DNA of 64,000 nucleotides, taken from contig NC_134833.1 of assembly GCF_004210375.1 (NCBI RefSeq), positions 22,375,396 through 22,439,395 of the forward strand, in the 5' to 3' direction. The number at the start of each line of letters is the position of its first letter. Within the stretch, counting starts at the first letter, position 1. Under the pieces are notes generated by a model. That model searched no databases. It had not been told where the DNA came from and saw only the letters and a program-made list of their open reading frames with translations. The DNA comes from Tachypleus tridentatus (taxonomy: Eukaryota; Arthropoda; Merostomata; Xiphosura; Limulidae). This document shows positions 12,418-23,713 of the stretch, piece by piece. The translations under genes and the position numbers were made by a program.

Positions 12418-12812
12418 AATTAATTATGGACTACTGTGTCAGTTAAGCATACCAATCTCATTAAATCTTCCATTGTTAGCTCTATCTAAATTATACACAA
12501 GTGATGGATTGAGTTAGAACCCATAACGTTCTGTTAGCAATAACTGTGTAGTCCTTGTTCAACAATATACGTTTGTAAATTAATTTAAAGTGGAAAACTT
12601 TGTTAAAATTATCTTAAAGCTTATGCCTGTCGGTCGAAAGTCTGAGAGTTGTGGCATCGCTTATAAGACGCTTGGGAAAGCTCATCTATGACCACCCGAG
12701 AGGTAAGTACCCTCCAATGACTGCCATGGACAAAAAATAGCCTCCCCAAATTAAACATCCGTTGGATAGTATTAATCTCATTCGTTATGATGAGAAACCC
12801 ACTTGAAATAAA

Positions 12813-12957
12813 AATGTACCTCAGAACGGCTGGTATGGGTATTAACATCCTTTTTTTTTTTTTTCTTAACCCTAAGATGACCTAGGAAGGTCGAAACGTT
12901 GTTCTCTCCTTATCAGTAAAAGTGTTAATATCCATACCAGCCGTTCTGGGATACATT
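12813..12957. repeat. Inverted repeat around a hammerhead-like motif
   Basis: An arm near 12813-12850 (CAGAACGGCTGGTATGGG) is inverted near 12918-12957 (CCATACCAGCCGTTCTGG). Between them are a T run and AGATGACCTAGGAAGGTCGA followed by AACG. That is a short hairpin between GATGA and CGAAAC, as in hammerhead ribozymes of Penelope-like retroelements, although the essential CU before GATGA is AA here. Probably the end of a retroelement; the family is not certain. Confidence 0.5.
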
Positions 12958-13017
12958 ATTATTATTCTCACCAATTCAGAAATATCAGATGTGATAGAAT
13001 AGTCTATTCAAATGAAA

Positions 13018-13128
13018 GACTCACGCGTAGCCTGAGGGCTTGTGACACTGAATACTAAGTTTCGATATCCCCTTTGGGCAGAGAACATATAGCCCATTAT
13101 ATAGCTTTGCTCTTAATAACAAACAAAC
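13018..13128 (+). mobile_element. SINE-C, diverged
   Basis: AAGTTTCGATATCCC at the B box, TGGGCAGAGAACATATAGCC, and the tail TAGCTTTGCTCTTAA with (CAAA)n. Confidence 0.65.
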
Positions 13129-13869
13129 TTACACTTTATGAAGACCCTTAATTTTAGAAAAAAAAACATGCCGGATTGCTATGACGAGTGGGAGCCTGGG
13201 GGTAGGGGAGTTTGAATTTTGTAAGTCAAGTATTATTGAAGCTACTATTTTGGAGAGGACGAGGAGACATGATGTAGTTGACTGCATGGATAAAGCACCT
13301 ATCTGTTCCTTAGCGAGATAAAATATCCAAAGCACGTTTTAGGTTACATATCCGGAGTAATTTGACAAAAGTTAAACACACAGGAAGTGAAAACATTGTG
13401 AAACAGCGAACACATGAAGTTATAATCAACACAAATTTATTAATTAATCCACCGCATAGAAATATCTGCTCATTAAACGTATTTCTCAATTACGGTTTAA
13501 ACAAATACGATGAAAACATATTACGTAAGTTTAAGCAATCAAGGCGTCAAAGTGGGGCTTAAAATTTTAAGCACGCCTAAAGAATATGCTAATCTGTGAC
13601 AAGGACAACCATGAAAAAACTTGTAGACTAACCTCATAACACACGTGTCACGTGACATCATAACTTGCACCTCTTAATAAAATAGGCCAAGTGTTTAATA
13701 CGATTATAATTACGTTGAAACGAGTCTTCAGTGTTACTAAGAAGGCACATTATTCCTCTGAGATTATAATTTTAATTGAAAGTTGCTCAATTTCAGGAAA
13801 GTTAGATAGTCATGCAAGATAAAAATGTCTGAGAATTTACATACCTATTATCAAAGGCAAGGTGCAGCC

Positions 13870-13975
13870 ACCAATCTCTTCCCTGTGAAACAGCGATAAG
13901 TTTCGATACCCATGATGGGTAGGTACAGCACAGAGAGATTCCCTTGTGTAGTTTTGCACTTAGCTACAAATAATT
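13870..13975 (+). mobile_element. SINE-C, degenerate
   Basis: GTTTCGATACCC, ATGGGTAGGTACAGCACAGA and TGTAGTTTTGCACTTA are recognisable; the head is mostly lost. Confidence 0.5.
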
Positions 13976-14254
13976 TTTACAATGAAGTTTATTATAGTCA
14001 AACATAAAATCATTCAGTATTATAGTAGCTCTGTTAGAATTAAACAGCGTAACAAAAATAAAGTTAGTAATTTGCGAGTTAATCTGTTTCTAAGTGGCCG
14101 TTGTAAGTTGGCTTACATGCGATTTATATGTTGTAATGACTCGGTCAGTGGTAAATTACTAATTAAACGAAGCAATAGCTCAAACTTTATGCAGATGTAA
14201 TATAATATCATGACTTGCAACTCGTGATTTTAAAATGACGTTTATAGTTTCATT

Positions 14255-14510
14255 GTTATTGAGCGCAAAGCACTATGGGCTTTCTAAGCTGCGCCTTATA
14301 CAAGGCTCAAACCTTGATTTTTACTTTATTAAGCGTAAATAAACATGAACTAACTCAACTTATCTTCTACAGAGATCTACTCCTGAATATTTATTTGTTA
14401 TTAAGAGCGAAGAAATATGGGCTATCCAAGCTATGCCTTCTGCAGAGATCGAGTCCTGGAATTCACCATCATGAACCTCAATCTTACAGCTAAGCCACTA
14501 GAGGGCTAAA
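14255..14510 (-). mobile_element. Two SINE-C fragments
   Basis: Two minus-strand fragments (about 14255-14330 and 14395-14510), each starting with the tail-type TTATTRAGMGC followed by CTATGGGCT or TATGGGCT. The second reaches GTCCTGGAATTCAC and the head AAGCCACTAGAGGG. Confidence 0.5.
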
Positions 14511-14524
14511 CATGTGGGAGGCGT

Positions 14525-14645
14525 GTGTGTGTGTTTTCATATAGCAAGCCACGTCGGGCTATCTGCTGAGCCCGCCGAGGGGAATCGAACCCCTGAATTT
14601 AGCGTTGTAAATCCGTAGACTTACCGCTGTACCAGCGGAGGGCAC
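14525..14645 (-). mobile_element. SINE-B, well preserved
   Basis: In the minus direction: head CCCTCCGCTGGTACAGCGG, GTAAGTCTACGGATTTACAA, B box GGGGTTCGATTCCCC, then GGGCTCAGCAGATAGCCC and GGCTTGCTATATG. This copy is the clearest guide to the family. Confidence 0.85.
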
Positions 14646-15166
14646 ATACAGGAGTTGTTTTATAACGTTTATAACTGCTTTTAGCGCATGCATTTACGTC
14701 TCTATATAACTCTATTTAAATCAAATTGTTTTTGACAAAATCTATTCTCTCTTTATGCACCTAATCATAATTCTATGATTTAAAAATCTCGTGTTAGAGC
14801 ATGAACTTTTAGTGTGTTTGAGTAGAACATAGAATTATGTTCTTGTGGAAAAACGAAACAAAAATATAATAACTTCTAACAGAAGAGCTTTAAAATTCTA
14901 TAGTGATAATTACAATAAATAATTAATATATTATTAATTACAAATTACAAAAAGCATGTATAACCACACCAATCTAGGTCATCAGTTGGGTACCTTCGCT
15001 GCTAACGGTGTTTTCGTCCTTTTACCCACGAACACCAGACGAGGTTGGTCTTGCTCGGCAAACTTATCAAGCATCGCAGCAAAATGTCACATGTAAAGCT
15101 TCATGTACCATGAAAAACTAATTATTAAACACAACACATACATTTTGGGAATATGTTTTGATGTTG

Positions 15167-15380
15167 GGGCTTGGCATGGTTTAATGGATTGCCTGTTCGG
15201 ATTGAGAATTCGAGGATTCATGGTTTGTTTCCCATTGCTGCAAAAACGCACTCCACAGTAGTTGGTCGTGGGTGCACTATGAGAGTGAATGTCAAATCCC
15301 ACTATTCGGTCATATAGTAGTAACATGAAAATTAACGGTAGGTACAACTGACTAGATAGATACATTTCCTCAAGTATTTC
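15167..15380 (+). mobile_element. Diverged SINE-A-like element
   Basis: GGGCTTGGCATGG head, a weak B-box region, and the body words TCAAATCCCACTATTCGGT and AGTAGTAAC. It is more diverged than the other copies and may be an older or separate subfamily. Confidence 0.5.
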
Positions 15381-16430
15381 AAAATAGGATGTTAAAACAA
15401 ATTATAACACGAACCCAATATGTTTCAAAATAGGATGTTACGTTTCGTTGAAAACAACAGTGTCTTTGGTGTGAACTACGGTGTGTTTCTTTCACTACCT
15501 GAAGCGCAACAGAATCCCTAGAGATGTAACCAGATTGTATGGTGAAATCAAGGCAGGACTGGTTCTTAACCTTACATCTTACCATGTCCATTTTCAGACA
15601 ATACACAGATTCTCTGTTGTGAACTCCACTATCCATTAATATTACAAACACAATTAGACTGGTTTGTGGTCACCAAAAGTTTAACTTAAAATCCTATTGA
15701 ACTTTTTCACGCCAATACCGTTGAGATTAAGGTCAAAACCACCAGAACTGGAGAGCCTAAAACTGGATATCAGAATTATTTATGGACGTATCCAGGATTT
15801 ATCCTAAATTCACAGACGATTGTGTCAAAGGCGTGAAGACAATTTATAGAGTGCTATCATAAAGTCATAGTAAGCGAAAATATCTGTTATGATATAAGTA
15901 CCATCATTCATCACCGGCTTCAATGACAAAAATGAATACCATTTATTCTGGAAGAGATCTCTAAGATACAAGGACAACATCCTGAACATTTAGATGAAGT
16001 ACCAGTGCCAATGGTAAAGTCTTTACCCTTGTGAATAATATGTAAATGGGTCGTGGAGGAATTTATTCAGAAAGATAGAAAGAAAAGATTTTCCACATGT
16101 ATATGCACAATCAATAATGTCTGGAACGATTTCAAAAATGACGTTTCTTTTACCGCTCTTAGCCCTTCAAGAACTTAAAATGTCCTTTTCGAGAAACTGA
16201 ACCATCTGCTACAAATTAATATTCACGAAACCATCAGATGCACGCGCAGGTTATACTACACCGTGATAAGTGCTTTTGGTGGACATACAGCTGCTTTTGA
16301 AAACATTTTATTCGTTATCTGCTGATCAGTTAAAATATCTATATACCTGAAATGTTTTATTTTAAGCCCAGCATGAGATTCACTGTTGTTTTGCGATCCA
16401 AAACGCTTAAAAGAAATAAACTATACAACA
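15381..16430. other. Unassigned, possibly old repeat
   Basis: Non-SINE sequence with several scattered short frames on the minus strand. It looks like decayed coding or repeat sequence, but I cannot name a family. Confidence 0.3.
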
Positions 16431-16699
16431 ATTTTTGTTTGTTTTGTTTTGAATTTCGCGCAAAGCTACTTGAGGGCTATCTGCGCTAAATTAGGGACGG
16501 CTAGCTGCCTTCCCTCTAGTCATCACCACCCACCGCCAACTCTTGGGCTACTCTTGTACCAACGAATAGTGGGACTGACCGTTACATTATAACACCCCCA
16601 CGGCTGAAAGGGCGAGCATGTTTGGTGTGACAGGGATTTGAACCCGCGACCCTCGGATTACGAGTCGCACGCCTTAACACGCTTGGCCATGACGGGCCC
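16431..16699 (-). mobile_element. SINE-A, full length
   Basis: Minus strand from a TTTGTTTTG-type tail to the head GCTTGGCCATGACGGGCC. A small rearrangement puts GCGCTAAATTAGGGACGG and the CTAGCTGCC word in the same direction near 16480-16515, unlike other copies. Confidence 0.9.
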
Positions 16700-16734
16700 T
16701 TATACAACCCTCAATTGGTTATTAATTACATAGC

Positions 16735-16960
16735 CCTCCCCAATGGCTCGAAGGTAACTTTATAGACTTACGACACTAAAAATTGAGTTTCGATATTCGT
16801 TGTGGGCAGAACTAAAATAACCAGTTGTGTAGATTTTTTTTAAGTTAAGCACAAAGCTGAACAATAGGTTATCTGTGCCCTGCCCACCATAGATATCGAT
16901 ACCCGGTTTATAGCATTGTAAGTTTGCAGACATACGGCTGTGCCACTTGAAAGCAGATTT
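16735..16960. mobile_element. Tail-to-tail pair of SINE-C copies
   Basis: A plus-strand copy (about 16735-16850, GAGTTTCGATATTCG, GTTGTGGGCAGAACTA) meets a minus-strand copy (about 16837-16960, AAGCACAAAGCTGAACAATA, CTGCCCACCATAGATATCG). They join at their tails near 16845. Confidence 0.65.
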
Positions 16961-17664
16961 TTTTCTCCCAACAATCAACCAACGAAACATGCTAATTTTT
17001 ATATTGTTTTCTACATTAACTTTAAAAACTAATCCCTACGACTTGCTAGACAGTACATAAAATAGTAGTGTACCTCCATTGTATCTGGGAGCAGTGCCAG
17101 CGTAAAAATATTTATAGTGGGGAACCCCGTCTTGCAGCAATTGATTCTTCACTAAAAACAAAATATAACCAAAAAAGGAAAAAAACAAACAAAGCATTTT
17201 CGATGACTTATTATTTCTACTTACTTTTAACTTCAATCATAAATTTCCTTTGCATTTCAACTGAATATATTCGATTTCTTTCATGGGAAATGTGTTAATG
17301 TTGAATCATATTGTGTAATGCATATGAAAGACAATGGATGTGCACCTATTTTCTGAGAACATATGTAGGAGAGAACCAGAAAATGTTTACAAACCACATG
17401 CGCTACACAGAACAAAACTGATAAAACTTGGCACGTGTTTGGTTTTCCTTACCACAGCACTTGTTAACGTTGTACAGAGAAAAGCTTCTTCATCGCCTTC
17501 AAGTTTGTGATCAAACGCAAATAACTGATCCGAGATTTCTCATTACTGATTGAAAAATCACTAGTGTTATTGAATGATTTCCTCTTTATTAAGTATATTT
17601 CACGTTTATCGTTAACATTTAAATAATTATCTTTTCATTAGACATATTTATTAACTTGTTTTTA

Positions 17665-17790
17665 TTAACTGTGTGTGTTTTTCTTTTAGCAAAGCCACAA
17701 AGGCTATCTGCTCAGCCCACCGAGGGGAATCGAACCCCTTATTTTAGCGTTGTAAATCGGGAGACATACCGCTGTACTAGCGGGAGACCT
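17665..17790 (-). mobile_element. SINE-B copy
   Basis: AGCAAAGCCACAAAGGCTAT, CACCGAGGGGAATCGAACCC, then TTTTAGCGTTGTAAATC and CCGCTGTACTAGCGG. It is near full length. Confidence 0.85.
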
Positions 17791-18149
17791 TTTATTAACT
17801 TCTTTAGCATATTTATTAACTTGTTCTTCAGTCTAACATAAAGTTAGTGTTGTGATGGTCACCATGTAAAACATACACATTTCCTAACAGCACTTGAACC
17901 ATGTTTTTTTTTTTTTCCAGTGTTAAATCGATGAACTTGGATTCTTTGCAGTTCTGTCTTCCAAGAGTCAAGTATTGCGCTTAGCCGTAAGTTGTTAATG
18001 AGATCTTTAATTGACCCATTAATTGCAAACCTAAGACAATGATGTTTCAGAATCACTTTTATTACAGGTTATCATTTATAATAATACCATACAAATCTTG
18101 GATGCAACAACATTTTTATAATTGGAATATTTAATTACCTGTTTGTCTT

Positions 18150-18262
18150 TGTAACACAAAGTTCCATAATGGTCTATATGCGTTCTGCCCAATGCAGAGA
18201 ATAGAACTGGATTTTAGCTTTGGAAGTCTATAAACGTATCTTTAACTCACCGAGGGACTTTT
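18150..18262 (-). mobile_element. SINE-B/C copy, diverged
   Basis: AACACAAAGTTCCATAATGG, TTCTGCCCAATGCAGAG, TTTTAGCTTTGGAAGTC and a degenerate head. Confidence 0.5.
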
Positions 18263-18486
18263 ATGGTCCAAAATAGAAAATAAAAATTTATGCCATTATC
18301 GTGCATAAAATGACCAATAAAATGAAAAGTGATTTTTTTACAAGATATACTCTACGTTATATAATATTATAATTAATAAGAAACATGGTAATTACAAAAT
18401 AAAATATTAAACAATTGTCATTTGCCACAAATCGGAAATTCTGTAAATAAAATGATTCCTTAATTACTGAATAATTTTGTTATCAA

Positions 18487-18588
18487 AACGAGTGTGTGTG
18501 TGTTTTTTTTATAGCAAAGCCACTTCGAGCTATCTGCCGACCCACCGAGGGAATCAAACCCTCGATTTTAGCGTTGCAAATCCGTAAA
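18487..18588 (-). mobile_element. SINE-B, head missing
   Basis: TATAGCAAAGCCACTTCGAG, GCCGACCCACCGAGGGAATC and TTTTAGCGTTGCAAATCC. It stops before the A box. Confidence 0.75.
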
Positions 18589-18704
18589 AACAAAAAGGGT
18601 AATATTTGCTAAAGTTAACACGAAGTGAGAATTTTTTTAAAGATAAGGAAATGTTCAGGAAATGAAACATTGATACGTAGTTGGCTAAAAGTTCGTAGAT
18701 ATGC

Positions 18705-18835
18705 TCTTTATTTCTGGTTATTTTGCACAAAGGTGCACAATGGACTTTCTGTGTTCTGCTCATACGGGTATTAAAAACTGGTATTTCATGTTGCGGATTT
18801 GCAGACATGCCGTTGTGCCACTGGATAGACCATAT
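18705..18835 (-). mobile_element. SINE-C copy
   Basis: TTGCACAAAGGTGCACAATG, TTCTGCTCATACGGGTAT and GCCGTTGTGCCACTGG (head). Confidence 0.65.
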
Positions 18836-19077
18836 ATATATTTTTTAAAACTTAAAGACACATCTTGTATTCAATATAACGTTTTAAAAACCAAAAATGG
18901 AAGAACTGGTGGGATACGAGAATCAGATGATTGAAAATCATTATAAAACACATGATTTTGATAAAAAAAAACATCGTTTTTCGTTAATGTTTGGTATTTT
19001 CTTCTGTGAGGTAATAAAAGATATTAACTAAAGTATTGCATACGGACACGCTATCCTCAGAAAAGATATTGCTTATA

Positions 19078-20618
19078 CACACTGCTGGCCAAAAAAATAT
19101 GCACTTTGCATTATTAGACTCAACCACTTATTTGAGTAGAGCTTCGAAAGATGAAAATAAAAAAAGGGAAAATAAAAAAAAAACGTTTTTAACATTTAAT
19201 AGGAACAATGTGAACAGTATGAAATTAGCCTAAATACTAGCTGGTCAAAGTTTAAGACCATACTGAAACGAAGTCCAAAACAGGGTAGGGAATGCCCAAC
19301 AAGAGGTTTCAGTGGTGTTGCACGACCGTCATTGCGAATAAATGCAAATATTTGCTTTAGCATGATCGATATAAGCGTTTGCAGAAGGCTGGCTGAAATG
19401 TTATTCCAAGTGGTGAAGATGGCTTCACGAAGATCATGCATCATGTTCGGAATTAACGTTCATTTCTACAGACTTCCCTTTCTACCCACCCCAAACATTT
19501 TCAAAGGGGTTCAGTTCGGGCTGACATGCTGGATGATCCAAAAGAATCACATTATTCACCAGTAAAAAGTCCTTTGTCCAGCGGGCATTGTGGATTGGAG
19601 CGTTGACCTGCTGAAAGATCCAGTCATTTCCACACAAGCGACGGCCTTCAGTTAATAAGGATGCTTTTTCCAACATGCCAATGTAGCCAGCTGCTGTTTG
19701 ACGTCCCTGTATAACCTGAAGCTCCATTGTTCCATGGAAGAGAAAGCACACCAGATCATGATGGAACCCTTTCCACTGTGTCGTGTAGAAAATGTCTTCG
19801 GTGGGATATCCTTATCGTAACAGTAACGTTGGAAGCTATCTGCACCATCCAGGTTATTTTTTTTTTTGTCATCAGAGAACAAAACTTTCTTCCACTCTTC
19901 TTCGTCCCATGTTTGGTGCTTCTCAGCAATGTTTAACCGAGCTGTTTCGTGGTGTGAAAGGAGACGTGACCTTTTTAAAGATTTCTCTCGTAAATTCCGT
20001 CTTATTGTTCTTGAGCTGCATTCTGCGTCTGTAAGGGCCTTAATTTGGTTCGACGATCGGCTGGTGTCTTGCCGGACAACCCGTCGAATCCTCATACTTA
20101 ACGCCGGCGAAATTTTCTTGGGCCGACTATTTGAAATTCTCATTCCGTATCCCTCAGGGTATTTTAAGAAATTTGCAACAGCAGTGTTACTACACCCAAT
20201 CTCACCAGCGATGACACGTTGAGAGAGACCTTGCTTTTGCAGCTCGACAATTCTGCCACGTTCAAACTCTTTCAACTTTTTAGACTTTGCCATGTTTTTA
20301 CCCAAACATAACACAGGGATGTCAGTGGGAAATGTTGACAACGCTAATGCTTGAACACAAATAACTAAATTTCGCTACGTGTTTACCAGTTAACGCTTCG
20401 TTTCAATATGGTCTTAAACTTTTGACCAGCTAGTATTTAAGCTAATTTCATAATGTTCACATTTTCCCTATTAAATGCTAAAAAAGTTTTTTATTTTTAT
20501 TTTCTCTTTTCTTGTTTTTATCTTTCGAAGCTCTACTCAAATGAGTGGTTGGGTCTAACAACGCAAAATGCATATGTTTTCTTTATGTTTATTGGTCTTA
20601 AGATTTTGGCCAGCAGTG
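19078..20618 (-). mobile_element. Tc1-type DNA transposon with IR/DR ends
   Basis: About 1.54 kb, with imperfect terminal inverted repeats of roughly 190-220 bp starting CACTGCTGGCC at both ends. It is flanked by TA (20619-20620; 19076-19077 with an extra CA), as expected of Tc1/mariner elements. Each long end holds an outer and an inner copy of a CTGGYCAAAANNTTAAGACC motif; the left outer copy is partly deleted. The single gene inside is read on the minus strand and is broken. Confidence 0.92.
19196..20293 (-). pseudogene. Tc1-type transposase, broken
   Basis: The start at 20293 gives MAKSKKLKEFERGRIVEL, followed by a Tc1-type helix-turn-helix (QKQGLSQRVIAGEIGCSNTA). It continues to a second DNA-binding region and the catalytic domain. 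The first catalytic Asp is present (LFSDDKK), the second is replaced by Val (QQVNAPIH; the family usually has QQDNAPIH), and the Glu is kept (NPFENVWG). The reading frame shifts near 19730 and again near 19470, and the C-terminal DLREAIFTTWNNIS block is in a third frame. The protein would be inactive. Confidence is high for the family; the order and motifs were read directly. Confidence 0.9.
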
Positions 20619-20767
20619 TATTTCAGTGTCAGAACACCTCGAGAAATATTTAAAGTGAACCAGCTATATACAGGTAGTAGATACATAACAAAGAAAATAA
20701 ATCGTGAGTAAATTTGTTTCTCCCTGGCTAAAGCAGAGGATGTGCACACTTTTTTGTTTATTTCTCT

Positions 20768-20880
20768 GTGTTTCCTGGTATAAGTCTTCACATTTACAAC
20801 GCTAAAATTATGGGTTAGATTCCTTTTGGTGAACACTGCAAACAGCCCAATGTGGCTTTGCAATAATAAAGCACACGCAT
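20768..20880 (+). mobile_element. SINE-B copy, diverged
   Basis: CACATTTACAACGCTAAAAT, GGGTTAGATTCC, ACTGCAAACAGCCCAATG and GTGGCTTTGCAATAATAAAG. A SINE-C tail fragment on the minus strand follows near 20890-20925. Confidence 0.6.
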
Positions 20881-20940
20881 TCGTTTTTTTGTAGTTAAGC
20901 AAAATGCTATACAATGGACTACCTAGCATTTAAGTCTACT

Positions 20941-21210
20941 TGTTTGTTTGTTTTTGAATTTCGCACAAAGCTACACGAGGACTATCTGCTGTAGCCTTCC
21001 GTAATTGAGCAGTGTAAGACTGGAGGGAAGGCAGCTAATCATCACCACTCACCGCCAACTCTTGGGCTACTTTTTCACCAACGAATAGTAGAATTGACCG
21101 TCACATTATAACGCCCCCATGGCTGAAAAGGTAAGCATGTTTGGTGTGAGGAGGATTCGAACCCATGACCCTTGGATTAAGAGTCGAGTGCCTTAATCAC
21201 CTGGTCATGT
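20941..21210 (-). mobile_element. SINE-A, full length
   Basis: A TTTGTTTG tail, TCGCACAAAGCTACACGAGG, the complete body, and the head GATTCGAACCCATGACCC ending CACCTGGTCATG. Confidence 0.9.
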
Positions 21211-21410
21211 AAATATAGTTTTACTTAGCTGACAAAGTTGTGCTCAAGCTACACGTGTTTCACTGTTGTTTCCAATGATTTGTATCTTAGTTCACTGTCG
21301 ATGAATGATCAATAGATCGTTTAGGTCAGAAGAAAGAAAATTTGGGGTATTTGAGAGACATTGAGCAGAGATTTTGTCAAAACTCTACTCATATAAATTA
21401 GAAAAGAATT

Positions 21411-21583
21411 TGTTTGTTTGTTTGTATTTGAGACAAAGCTACTGAGGGCTATCTGTGCAAGCCGTAATTTAGCAGTGTAAGACTAGAGGGAAGGCAGCTA
21501 GTCATCACCACCCACCGCCAAACTTGGGCTACTTTTACCAACGAATAGTGGGATTGACCGTCACATTATACACACGGCTGAGA
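21411..21583 (-). mobile_element. SINE-A, head missing
   Basis: Tail and body (GCTACTGAGGGCTATCTG, AGTCATCACCACCCACCGCC), stopping near CACACGGCTGAGAAAC. Confidence 0.85.
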
Positions 21584-22108
21584 AACAAAACTCGGATTAC
21601 TCATTATTTATAGGCCTTAGAAAAGAAAAACAAACATGTTATTCTTGAAATTATCAAATATTTTGATAGTTTAAGACCAACAGTTTTATTTTTTTTCGCT
21701 GCCATGTTGCTGCACTATTAGGTAAACAGTTTTTAAAACTCATCGGTTAAAGTGTTAGAGTAAATATTAAATGGTGATATATAATTAGTGATTATTCAGT
21801 CAGAATGAACAAAATTAACAAAAGTAATGGGAACTCTGGTTGGTTAAGACGTGTATAAAATAGAATCTGTGTGAACGTGTTAGAGATATTATATTAATAT
21901 ACACTACTGTGCGACAGTATTAGGACATAACCAAAATTTAAATATCAGGCTACTTTCAAAGAACATTAGAAGTAAATCACAGGTGAAACATCGATTATTT
22001 ATTAATCTTCGTATTCAGTAGAACAGAAACTCAGTGGAAGTGTTTGAATCCAGAAAACAGTTAATATTTTGTACCTCCCCCATTTTACTTTAATAACTGC
22101 AGACGGTC

Positions 22109-22464
22109 TTACGTGCCCGGCATGGCCGAGTGCGTTAGGCGTGCGCCTCGTAATCCGAGGGTCGCGGGTTCGCATCCCGGTCGCGCTAAACATGCTCGTC
22201 CTTTCAGCCGTGGGGGCGTTATAATGTGACGGTCAATCCCACTATTCGTTGGTAAAAGAGTAGCCCAAGAGTTGGCGGTGGGTGGTGATGACTAGCTGCC
22301 TTCCCTCTAGTCTTATACAAGCACCAATCAGGTTTCTCCTCCTGGTTGGGGGTTGTGCGGTGGGATAACAATCTACTCACTTAAAAACCACCCTGTTGGT
22401 GAATCCGCAAGACATTGCGGCCCTATGTTCCTTCATGGAATCGAGTGGCATAAGTAAGTAAGTA
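22109..22464 (+). mobile_element. Chimeric SINE: SINE-A head and body with a different tail
   Basis: Starts as SINE-A (GCCCGGCATGGCCGAG, GCGGGTTCGCATCCC) up to CTTCCCTCTAGTCTTA near 22315. It then changes to an unrelated segment with CACCAATCAGGTTTCTCCTC, CATTGCGGCCCTATG and GGAATCGAGTGGCATAAG, ending in a TAAG repeat. The whole unit is flanked by the 8-bp duplication AGACGGTC (22101-22108, 22465-22472), so it moved as one piece. The new tail looks like a LINE 3' end; which LINE is not known. Confidence 0.85.
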
Positions 22465-22499
22465 AGACGGTCCAACAGGAAGTGTTGCAGTATATTTAA

Positions 22500-23423
22500 T
22501 CAAAGTGTCATTTGAAACTTCATTACAAATGTCTCTAATACATTCCCGAAAAGTTTCTTTGAAAGAAAGGTTTCGTTTGTCAAGTTTTGGATCCATGTCG
22601 AATCCCAGATCTGCTCATTTCGGTTGAGATCGGAATTGTGTTGGAGCCATTGAATGATTCCAGTAACTTCTTTCTTAGCTAAGTAACTTCCGGTTGGATG
22701 AGCGTTTGGGGTCATTATCATCTTGGTAATAGAATCCTTTACTAATAATACACATACCACTGGGTATACCACAACGGATCAGTATCTGATGGTAATTGCG
22801 CTTGTCCAATATTCCACCTATTTTGCAAATACCTTCTGTCGCCTCATCAGGAAACATCTCCAAACCATTACACTGCTTTCGTCATGCTTCGTGGTAGGTG
22901 GTATACATTAACATATCTTTCATCTTTCTTCCGCCAGACGTACAACTAAGCTTTGAACCAAATATTTGAAACTTGGACACATCCGTCCATAACATACTTT
23001 TTTAATTATAAACAGTCCAGTTTTCATACCTAATACCATGTTTCAGTCTTTTGATAACACTTGAATATTGAAGTAAAGGTTCTAAAACTGCTACATGACC
23101 AAATATTCCATTATCATGACTCTTCTTGATACTGTAGACCTGGACACTTTTCTGTCATTTGGTGTATGGTTGTTTATCTCGTGCTCAGTGACAGTCTTCC
23201 TTCTGTCCTGAAGGCCACATAAACAAAGATACTTAACATCAGTATCACTGAGTTTAGGTGTTCTGTGTCTTACTTTCTTACTTTCATATTTACCTGTTTC
23301 TGTCTCATGGTCTCTGATGTACTTGACAATGTTTACGGAGTATTTCAAGTCTGCAACCACCTGTGGGAGAGTCCAGCCAGCGTCACGTGAAGGTTTTATA
23401 CCAGTTCTCTTATCTACTGACAA
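22500..23423 (-). pseudogene. Tc1-like transposase fragments
   Basis: On the minus strand, the segment from 23423 has a Tc1-type N-terminus (PSRDAGWTLPQVVADL, KLSDTDVKYLC, RKVSRSTVSRR). The segment from about 22863 to 22500 has the DDE part: YYQDDNDPKRSSN with the second Asp, then IIQWLQHNSDLNRNEQIW with the Glu. The region between is shifted and partly unreadable. It is a relic, separate in sequence from the transposase at 19196-20293. The family call is firm; the exact subfamily is unknown. Confidence 0.75.
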
Positions 23424-23713
23424 ATCTATCCACTTTTAGGGCTGTGGCATAAAAAAAAAACAAACGTAATATATAGAGTTAAACACTGTTTTTATCAAGG
23501 TTTATTTATGAAGCGCTATTACATTGATTTCTTCTAACATATATCGATACCATATGCTACTTCTTTGTTGGCTTCTTTCTATATAATTAAGACACTACAT
23601 GGAGTGCCATTACCGTTATTTTCTACCTTACGTTTGATCACTATGTTCCTCTGAACAGAATCCTTATGACATGACTTTGGTACAAGTATATGGGAATTCC
23701 AAAGAATAACATT

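Noticed and set aside
15087-15651. Minus-strand frames of about 90 codons
   Set aside because: No family resemblance, no splice context, and overlap with a diverged SINE.
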